From: Azolla caroliniana
Taxonomy: Eukaryota > Polypodiophyta
DNA length: 64,000 nt
Direction of reading: 5' to 3'
Assembly (NCBI GenBank): GCA_043228905.1
Contig: JBHGNT010000003.1
Location: 3,162,001-3,226,000 of the forward strand
Positions 56,216 through 64,000 of this stretch are shown one piece after another; positions within the stretch are counted from its first letter, which is position 1; each line of letters begins with the position of its first letter. The position numbers were made by a program, and so were the translations under genes. The notes beneath the pieces were generated by a model, which did not search any database, was not told where the DNA came from, and saw nothing but the letters and a program-made list of their open reading frames with translations.

Positions 56216-57234
56216 TGTCTTTTCTTCTCTTGTTTTGTTTATGTATCAGTTTCCCTGGTATTGTTTATTTATCTCATCTATCTCTCAATTTGATTTTCTC
56301 TTCTGGAGACCTTTTATCACTTCTTCTCTTTCTCTTCTCTATCAGCATTTTGTCTGCATCAGAATTTTGTTATCTGCATTTAATTTACCCCAATCATCGA
56401 TCATTGCACGTAGGACATACTCAGATCACTAGTTTTGGAACATTGACATGTTGACAATCACAGTATCAACCACATAATCAGCCTTCATGATCTCTTTCTC
56501 CATGTAGTCATGGATTTAGATATATCGTTACGAGTTCTTATTCCCAGATTAACATGCTAAGAAGGTAATCTAAAATCTTTCCATTCGTAGGATAGTCTTA
56601 TAAATTCCTTGTGGGCTAGCTTTTGAACCAAAATTGAGAATGTCGAGTGTTTCTTGTCTCTATGACCCATCATCCAACAAACATCTAAATTCACAATGTG
56701 TGTGACAATTAATCACTATAATTATGACATTGATCGTTACAAAGTAATACATTAATCTCATTTTTACAGCTTTACTTTATTTTCACTCATAGAAATATGT
56801 CTGAGCATAAAAACGATTGATTAATTAACAGTAAAATATGCATGCATTAAAATATGGCCGGATCTAAATTGATATTTGGGGGGAATTCTAAGCTACCCCT
56901 CACCAATATTCATCTTGAGTGAAGTTGGGTTTATTATATGGATGTCCTATCTGCTTGAATTGTAAGGTTGTTAGTTATGAGATATGCTCAACCCCATCTA
57001 TGGTCTGAACTATAAGGTTGATTTTCTTGTTTGATATACTCACCCATCTCTTAAACTTATTCTTCTTCTTTTTCGATGGACACTAACTTTACACTTTTTG
57101 GCTTGGTTGCAGGAAGGCTGAGACCAACAAATGAACAAGATGTTTAAAGTGTAACCAGAAGTAGGCGAAGACCATTATTCTCCAAGATTAAGAATTTAAG
57201 AACGCCAAGAGTTGCTTTGGCATGGGTTATGGAG
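56216..57234. other. Intergenic DNA leading into block B
   Basis: 56860-57234 resembles 27110-27490 (block C). An A/T-poor phrase TTGCAGGAAGGCTGAGACC near 57110 could be an acceptor site plus a bit of exon, but nothing downstream supports a gene. Confidence 0.4.
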
Positions 57235-57280
57235 GTTTGCTCATTAGATAATTGTAGATAGCAGCAATTTATGATGCAAC

Positions 57281-58026
57281 TGTTGGGTCTATCCACTCAA
57301 GTGTTCTTTTTCTTCTTTTGTGTGTGTGTCTGTGTCTGTGTGTGTTTGGTATGTCTATGTGTGAATTCAGATACGAAAAGAGGAGACATTACCCCAAAAA
57401 GGCTGATAAAAAGAAGGCATAGACAGAAAATAGAGAGAAAGACAGAGAAAACATAGCGCGTTACAGAGAAAAACTGCACATGAGTGAACAGAACTAAGGC
57501 TGAAAAACAGAGATTCGAGAAGAAGAGGTGTATGTGTGAAAACACAAGAAAGCTTTTGCAAGAAAACAAAAACAAGTGTGTGAGCTCAAGAACAGGGAGA
57601 TCGAGAGCGAGAACTCGTTGCAAGTGTGAAGACGGAGATCTATCGAGGTGCTGTCTGGACTACCCAAAAGCGTCACAACAACTCTTTTGTCCACTTGTAA
57701 TAGGTTTATTTATTTGTTCTGTGTTTTTGGTTTTTCTTTCTTTTGTTTGTTGTTTATCCTATCTGCTAGGGTGAATATTGTATCCAAGGATGTAGCCTTG
57801 AAATATATGTGCATATCTCTAGAGTAAGCTCTAGAAGCTGTCAACACCTTCTGTACTCAGAAAATAGTGAATTTGTTTTGGAACCTAACGTTCCCGTGGT
57901 TTTTCCCAATGTTGGGGTTTTCATGTTAAATTTTGGTTTACTCTCTCTTTTGTCTTGTGGTTTCGTCTATTTGGAATCTTGAGTTCGTAGTACAAATCAT
58001 CCCGATTCAGATCCTTATTCCCATTA
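57281..58026 (+). mobile_element. Solo copia LTR with target duplication
   Basis: Starts TGTTGGGTCTATCCACT, ends TTATTCCCATTA (canonical CATCA end with one change). Flanked by GCAAC (57276-57280) and GCAAG (58027-58031). The empty site in block A reads GATGCAAGTTAAGG-like (8231-8260, reverse strand), with a single GCAAG, confirming insertion and 5-bp duplication. The U5 hairpin-like CCCGTGGTTTTTCCC...GGGGTTTTCATG sits near 57890-57930. No internal element sequence, so recombination between LTRs left a solo LTR. Confidence 0.85.
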
Positions 58027-58398
58027 GCAAGTTAAGGGAGTAATTAGTGCAATTTAAGCAAGAGAAGGAATGGAATCCCTGTTTCAAATCTTAAGCGTCT
58101 TGTACTGGTAATGGTTAAATCTATTTTTGATACACGTAACAAAGTACTCAATAATACATGCATCACTAGACAATTTATCTTAATAAGCGTCTTGTGTTGG
58201 TAATGGTTTAGGTTATTTCTGATTGTTGTAACAAAGTACTCAATATTATATAAAACACTAGATGATTTATCTTAAGCGCAAGCAATATTGAATCGGAGCA
58301 TTCGATAAAAACTAAGCTTAGGATTACAATGATTTCTTATGAGTTAGTTTGCTTTAACAACTTGATCTTCCACAATTACAAGCTCGAGTCATTTATAA

Positions 58399-60146
58399 AC
58401 TTCTTCTCTTCGGAGTCAAGCCAATCCTCGCTCAAGAAAACTAAGAATTAATGAATCAAGATGGTATCAACGGTCACTAGATGTCTTAGGGAATCAAAGT
58501 TTTAAGCCCATGTTAGGCCGAAATAGATGTCACTAAGTTCCTGGGGCTCGGGGATGAGATTTGTCATGATCTCTCCCACATGTGGTATCTTATGTCTTTC
58601 CATGAATTTCTGCACACATACGGCCTTGCATCTATCCATAGGGGAAGGCTTGAAGTTATGATACAATGGACCGATGCTCAAGATCTGCAGGTAATATTAA
58701 TGGGAATATGTGATCTAATTTGGATTTGCTAACTCTATTGTACTTCAAACAGAATTAACACTTGATGAAACCGCAAGACGAAAAATGAGAGTACACCCAA
58801 CAAAATTTTACGTGGAAAACCCAAAATAGGGAAAAGCCATGGGAATCGTAGGTTCCAAACAACTTCATTATATTTTTTAGTACAATGGAATATGACCTCA
58901 CTAGAGGTATGTATCTACCTCAAGGCAATGGCCTTGGTTACAACCTTCACCCAATCGGGTGGATAGAATAACACAGATTATAAACTAAGTACGACCTCTC
59001 TAGGTTTTGACTAGAGGAACGTACAAGCCTCAAGGCAATAGCCTTGGCTACACAATAGTGGGTACAAATGAGTACGGACTCTCTAGGTTTTGACTAGAGA
59101 AATGTCCTAGCCTCAAGGCAACAGCCTTGGCTACAATCTTCACCTGATTGGGTGGATACAACAACAATAAGCACAAGGAATGTGCTAGTCTCTCTAGGTT
59201 TTTGTTTAGAGGAAATATATTAGCTTCAAGGCAACAGCCTTGGCTACGATCCTCACCCGATTGGGTGGATAAACCAAGCAAATAACCTTACAATTCTTCA
59301 CCCAACTGAGTGGATAGAAAAACTAGCAAAATAGGAAACAAGAAAACAACATGAAACAAAGTAACCTAATGCAAGTAAACAGGAGAGGTGTTGCACAGTC
59401 GTGGTTCTCTGTCAGAATGACAAACTCCTCACAGGCCTCTGTCTCCTCCACTTCCGTAGAACGCTCTTCCTCTTGTTCTCACTCTTTCGTTCTCTATTTT
59501 TTGTTTTTTCTCTTTGTTTCTGTTTTGCTATGTGTTCTCTCAGAAAATCAAATCACGCTCTTTTTCCCCCTTCTCCTTTTTATGTTTTTCTCCGTGTTGT
59601 CCAACGTCTATGTACATGTGTTCACACAAACACACACACAAAAGACACACACCAAAAGACATACAAAAGGAAAAGGGGTACACATATATATGTAAATATA
59701 AATATAATCATACATAATTATAACTTTTCCCCTTTTTGGCCCTAAGCCAATTCGGTACCCAGCCGACTCCCAATCGGCTGTATGCTCAGTCGACTACTGA
59801 CACGCAGCCGATTCTCAATCAGCCCTTTAGCTCTGTGTTGTGGGCTCCACTTAAGTGGATTTGCCCAACAAATATGAGTATAGCTTCGCGTGGAACAGTG
59901 CAAGCGGGATCAATCTGATCACTTTAGGTTTTTGGGACGTAGATGTGTGTGCAACCATACTATCATTAAGCTTAAGAGCAGCAAATTAGATTTCTTTCTC
60001 CATGTAGTTTTTCCATTCTTCTGGTTTTTCATTGATGGATTAGGTTGCTCGACAAACAATTTATAGATAGTGGGGATGGGATTATGTGGATGTAGATGTT
60101 CGACCATTTGTTTCCCATTGGAAGCATTATTCATCATCATCATCAT
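58399..60146 (-). pseudogene. DUF247 copy 9 (block B), interrupted by an LTR
   Basis: ATG repeats at 60146 start a run of Met then NNASNGKQMVEHLHPHNP, parallel to copy 1. The N-terminal part reaches YSYY at 59876, where the solo LTR (58699-59870) splits the gene. It resumes at 58693 with LQILSIGPLYHNFKPSP, CVQKFMERHKIPHVGEI, IPEPQELS and LVTVDTILIH near 58475. At about 58399 the gene ends by a deletion that joins GAAGAGAAGAA to the 3' flank, removing everything copy 1 has at ~6890-7867. Stops and shifts shared with copy 1 (for example after KNLK) suggest the parent was already a pseudogene. Confidence 0.8.
58699..59870 (-). mobile_element. Solo copia LTR with perfect 5-bp target duplication
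   Basis: On the minus strand it starts TGTTGGGCAAATCCACTTAA and ends CATATTCCCATTA. It is flanked by AATAT at 58694-58698 and 59871-59875. Length 1172 bp, longer than the 746-bp relative at 57281 because the R/U5 side carries about five tandem units (CTCTCTAGGTTTTGACTAGAG plus CTCAAGGCAA plus CACCCAATCGGGTGG, 58880-59300). Same family as the fragment at 11586-12032. Copy 1 of DUF247 shows the uninterrupted site (CTCATATTGTG near 6609). Confidence 0.9.
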
Positions 60147-60499
60147 CTCCTTCTTTTGTTGTTGTTTGATACTTAAAAAATGGTATAATAGTATGTGAAT
60201 GGACTTTCCTTTAGGGAGAAGATAGTTCTTAGAGTATATTTATCATTCATGATCAATTCGTTGGTCTTTATAGGTGCTGTGAAGTGTAGGAAACTCCATG
60301 TCTGTGTATGAATGTAAAAGAGAGAAATGCTTTGAAGTATACCATGATTGTTTTATCTTAACACACACACTTAGCTCACATTTTCGAGCACAATAATAAA
60401 ATCTTCCTATCTAGCTACCAAATCAAAGAAGCCGCTCAAAATATACATAAACATATGTGTGTCTCATAGAAACTGAGAATGTTTGTTGGTGAGAGGTTT

Positions 60500-62030
60500 T
60501 GATCTATGGCAATATACATATATATATGAAAGGATGAAAAAAGAAAAGAAAGAGGGGTAAGAAAGGAAAGAAATGAAGAGTTTTACGGTTACCTTTCTTT
60601 AGCACTAAAATGGAGAGCTTTTACAGTCATAGAAGAAGAGTCATAAGAGAAACATAATAAGATAAGTAGGAGGGAGAGAGACAATGACTCTCTTTTTTTG
60701 TTGCTTCAAAGATACTCTAAGTGATGGAAGGTTATATTTGTAATTACCATAAAGTGAGAGAAACTATGAACAAATTTTAAATTATCCAAAACTCTCCTCC
60801 ATACATAAACTTCATTACATTACATTACATTACATTACATTACATTACCAAATTGACATTCATTATGGAGCGATAACTTTTGGGTGCTAAGCATGCTTTT
60901 CCCTCAAGTAATAATAGTGTGTTAAGTGTCGGTTGGAACTGCGCTTGAATCGGATTTGCGAAAAATGAATTGGTAATGTAGTAATTTTTTTAGAAATTTC
61001 AATATTTTCTTCATTCAATTGTACTTTCCATTTTGGAAATGTCGGAGTGCTCTTAGTATTAATCAAAATATGATTCAATAATTATGTTTGAAAATTATGT
61101 ATTGCTGACACCTTGTTAATAATTTGAGTCTAGATCCTCTCCTAACTAATGGGAACGTAGCTCCTTTTTTGGAAAAGAGAAAAAGTTTAGTCTAGATTGT
61201 GGAGCAGGCTTCTCCATTGGTATTGTCATCAACTTTGTAATTTGTAGGGCCTCAAAATCAAGGTATTATCATACAAAACTATCACTTTTCCTTTATTTCG
61301 TAAATAGTATTGAATTGTTGTTTTGCCTCCGCCCCTCTTTAGAGCACTTGATCTAAGCATATATGCTACAATTGTTTCCTCAATCTTATCAACGGACAAT
61401 AGAATGTATTGAGACATTTGCACGTTGCCGATTAAAACGATGTATATGTGTGTGCATTCTTAAATATTAAAAGGATGACCGCTTTGGAAGCTGATTTTTA
61501 TCAAACAATGAAGCCATGTTAATTCAATACAATATGATCTAACATATGTTGGTAGATTCTTGTGTTTCTTTTTTTAAACTAGAGCAGAGGTTTGATCACA
61601 TAAACATGCCTAAGCCTTCATGTGGCTAACAAAATATCTTTGTCATTTCTCTTGTAAACTATTACATGCAAATGGTCATGCAATATGTGCTTTTCACATT
61701 TGAGACATTACTATGTTGGGATAACCATTATGTTTTTGTGAGCTAATTGATCTCACTTCTCATTGTATGTTAGATATTGGAGTTGTTACCTTTAAAGTTG
61801 AATAAAGTCACAAAGCAAGGTTCATGACATGATTCTCAACCTCATTTGCATAGAGTGTAGGTGTTTGATAAGCAGGGTGTTGTAATATACCTCAAATCCT
61901 AATCCATTTGTGAATGTGTGTGTTTTTTGTAGCAATTTGGCAATTAGAAGGGCACATTGTCTAAATCTATTGAAGATGGACCAAATTGGAATGTATTCAC
62001 AATGGCTACATCTCATTCTTTCATCTATAC
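60500..62030. repeat. DUF247 5'-flank module (direct copy of 28540-31040)
   Basis: See block C. The TTACA microsatellite at 60812-60848 is expanded compared with block C. Ends at TATTCACAATGGCTACATCTCATTCTTTCA. Confidence 0.8.
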
Positions 62031-62534
62031 ATAATCAATAGGCTATAAATTCGCAGGCTATTACAAATTTAAGCCCTAAATTCACCACTGAACCTTAATC
62101 AAACCTTGGGGTAAAAATAAAGAAGCTTTGTTATTTCTGTTGTTTCTTATTCATTTGGGTGTTCATTATACGTTATTTTTGTTATTTCTCCATTTGGATT
62201 GACAAGGAATTCGAGTTCTATGGGCTCATAAAGACATGGTCAAATATGCTATTTCCAATCAGACATTGTACTTAAGATAAATAATTTGATTATTATTGTA
62301 TTATGGACTATCTGATTACAACATTGGTCAAATAAGCAATCATCTTGTCTTCTCCCTAATAAAATGAAGTACGTTTTGTATGAGTCTCATTAGACAATCA
62401 AGTACGCTTTAACCGCATCACAACCATAACGTTACGATAGACTCCCCAACAGTAGCCATACAATGCATATCCAAAAATTTATGCAAGAGCTCAACTTAAA
62501 AGGATGGGTGTTGGCAAGTAATATGCAAGTAATC
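62031..62534. other. Intergenic DNA, weak repeat similarity
   Basis: 62310-62530 resembles 51075-51310 (TCTTGTCTTCTCC, AATATGCAA anchors). No gene seen. Confidence 0.4.
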
Positions 62535-63165
62535 ATGACACTTTCGCTCATGTTGTTCCACATGTTGACCAACTTCTGATCGCTCCCGAGGTGGTTCACT
62601 ATCACCCCCGCCTTAGTCAAGATTGCTAGATCCTGTGCTATATCAATGGTCGAGTCCATTATGACAGCATACTTAGCAAACTCACCTCCAAAGACCTCCT
62701 TCTTTGGAGGTCTGCTCATAGGCAAGGAGGTACTGCAGCACATTCTCCGTGCCTTCGTACACCACAATCCGCGGAAGATAGAGCTGAAGTTTCTTTCCAT
62801 GATACTTGAACATTGATGTGCCAGTTGTATGAGCCGAACGTGCAGTGCTCGAAAAGAATAAGAATTCATGAATGAAGACGGTATCGATAGTGACCAGAAG
62901 TTGGAAATCTTTAATGTAATCTTGGGAGAGGTTTATAATAATGCTTGTTAAGATGGTGGGGGTTAGGAATGAGGTATTCTATGAGCTCTCCCACATCTGA
63001 TTTATCATGTCTTTGGATGAATTTCTTCACACATAGTGCCTTACAGTCATGAAGACAGGATCTGGTCACAAGATATGTATACAATGGTGCAATGGTCAGG
63101 TTTTCATCCCAATATGGTTTCTTCTTGGCTTCCAAGAGATTTTTGGGAGAAATCGAAATCTTCAC
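62535..63165 (-). pseudogene. DUF247 copy 10, internal deletion joins N- and C-terminal parts
   Basis: Starts MKISISPKNLLEAKKKPYW at 63165 and follows copy 7 (NLTIAPLYTYLV, CVKKFIQRHDKSDVGELIEYL). A shift near 62935 precedes FQLLVTIDTVFIHEFLFF. After HEFLFF the sequence jumps to SSTARSAHTTGTSMFKYHG and on to LQLYLPRIVVYEGTENVLQYL. A further shift near 62710 leads to GEFAKYAVIMDSTIDIAQDL and NHLGSDQKLVNMWNNM, ending near 62535 without the membrane anchor. The central GNQIP and CEHLL blocks are deleted. The junction words are the same as in copy 7, so the deletion is inherited. Confidence 0.85.
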
Positions 63166-63174
63166 ATTTTCATC

Positions 63175-63490
63175 GACGCTTCTTCTTCTACTACTATTAC
63201 TTCTTCTGAACCGATACTTTCTTCTTCATCTTCTTCTAAACTTAAAGATATTATTTTGTATACTCAAGTTGTTAGTTGTTCACAAGTCTTCGATTCAACT
63301 TCCATCTCCCCAAATAATGGGGGTTTTGTGGCATATAGATTTTATGTTCATACAATTACTAATATTGTAATCTGAAATAATGCTTATGTGCACATGTCAT
63401 AGATTTTTCTACTTGTGTTCATTCCTAGGTTAGTGATATAGATTCCTTGTGATGCAATGTTCCATTTTCTATAATTTTTATAAAGGGTGA
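63175..63490. repeat. Upstream module, copy 3
   Basis: Near identical to 31055-31360 and 52130-52330. It directly precedes DUF247 copy 10, as the 52-kb module precedes copy 7. Confidence 0.85.
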
Positions 63491-64000
63491 GCTCTCTTAT
63501 ACTTGTTGTTTGTGGTTATTTATATATGAATAAAGATCTCCAACTATTTGTGGGGAGCATTAAGTGATAGGTGAGCTTTATTACTTTGAAGGTGAGTTTC
63601 TTTCCCTGAAGGCAACCTTGTGAACCCAAGTTGGGAATATCCCACTATGTACCCCATCCATGAAAAAAGTATAGAATCATTTATGAAATTACGAAACAAT
63701 GTGAATCACACTATAACTATGACATTGATAAGTACAAAAAGTTAAAGTGTGATTCACATTGTTTCGGGTCATCTTGTACCGTTGAATGGAGCACCCACAC
63801 CACACAGATTGGGTATACAGGCATTTCAGCCCATTGTGAAGTTTAAGAGATATCGTGTTTATTGAAAGCCTGTAAACAATGTTGGTGAAAACTCTAAAGG
63901 TCATGAAACATAATTATGTCACATTAGAAGAGAAAAAGCAAGTCTAATTAAGACGTAGCGAAATTCGATTTTGGTAGCTCAATAATCCCCCATGAAAAGC
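63486..64000. repeat. Segment nearly identical to 43370-43890, runs off the window
   Basis: See 43380-43980. Contains the second 21-bp inverted repeat (63692-63712 / 63746-63766). Confidence 0.9.

Larger units (their letters stand above)
57235..60960 (-). repeat. Segmental duplication block B (inverted copy of block A)
   Basis: Reverse complement of 5400-8288 apart from two LTR insertions (57281-58026 and 58699-59870) and a ~980-base deletion in DUF247. The right part (60500-60960) also matches block C and continues beyond A's homology to 62030. Confidence 0.8.

Noticed and set aside
57484-57774. 96-residue + strand frame
   Set aside because: Lies within the solo LTR leader region; no similarity to a known protein.
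59351-59745. Overlapping + strand frames rich in Phe, Leu, Ser
   Set aside because: Antisense to the U3 region of the solo LTR; low complexity.
6332-63165. Self-incompatibility (S-locus) call for the DUF247 cluster
   Set aside because: The link is established in grasses only; no partner gene or polymorphism evidence in this window, and all copies are damaged.
1-64000. tRNA, rRNA, organelle-derived or bacterial genes
   Set aside because: Scanned by eye on both strands; no cloverleaf with CCA-adjacent boxes, no rRNA blocks and no plastid or mitochondrial coding sequence recognised.

Overview
The window reads as nuclear DNA of a flowering plant. It has plant-type Ty1/copia and Ty3/gypsy LTR retrotransposons, repeated remnants of the plant-specific DUF247 (UPF0481, PF03140) family, many microsatellites, and a low gene density on an A/T-rich background. 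The species cannot be named from the sequence. I see no bacterial, viral or organellar gene set, no tRNA or rRNA and no CRISPR. No complete undamaged host gene is visible; almost every coding stretch is a retroelement reading frame or a broken DUF247 copy.

Layout: 1-3759 is the GC-rich 3' end of a Ty3/gypsy element: the last codons of pol, then a large extra sense ORF (432-2966) with a long coiled coil, whose frame continues to 3239 behind one amber codon, then a probable 3' LTR. An unassigned open remnant follows (3816-4088). Block A (5400-8288) holds a DUF247 pseudogene. Then come a copia element (8289-11585) with decayed gag, protease and integrase, an inverted fragment of a different copia LTR (11586-12032), a second decayed copia pol (12099-14714) with a putative LTR, and a third copia 5' end (LTR 16762-17498, PBS, gag remnant).

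From 21 kb to the end the DNA is a mosaic of duplicated segments built around DUF247. Remnants lie at 6332-7790(+), 21710-23190(-), 26220-26950(+), 35506-36184(-), 39580-40619(-), 45221-46519(-), 51764-52114(-), 53790-54240(-), 58399-60146(-) and 62535-63165(-). They share flanking modules: a ~136-bp tandem array, a 71-bp repeat, (CT)n(AT)n-bearing segments and a 21-bp inverted repeat. These modules recur in several orders, sometimes joined directly to truncated DUF247 coding sequence.

The clearest history is the inverted pair of block A (5400-8288) and block B (57235-60960), about 50 kb apart. B carries two solo LTRs for which A shows the empty sites, and B shows the empty site for the copia element that ends A. 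The duplication therefore came before those three insertions. The window is best read as a DUF247 cluster decaying by segmental duplication, microhomology-type deletion and retroelement insertion. I found no convincing new functional system. The items most worth following are the coiled-coil extra ORF of the Ty3 element, the DUF247 mosaic with its shared lesions, and an unassigned protein fragment present three times (32606-32676, 47472-47681, 49630-49815).
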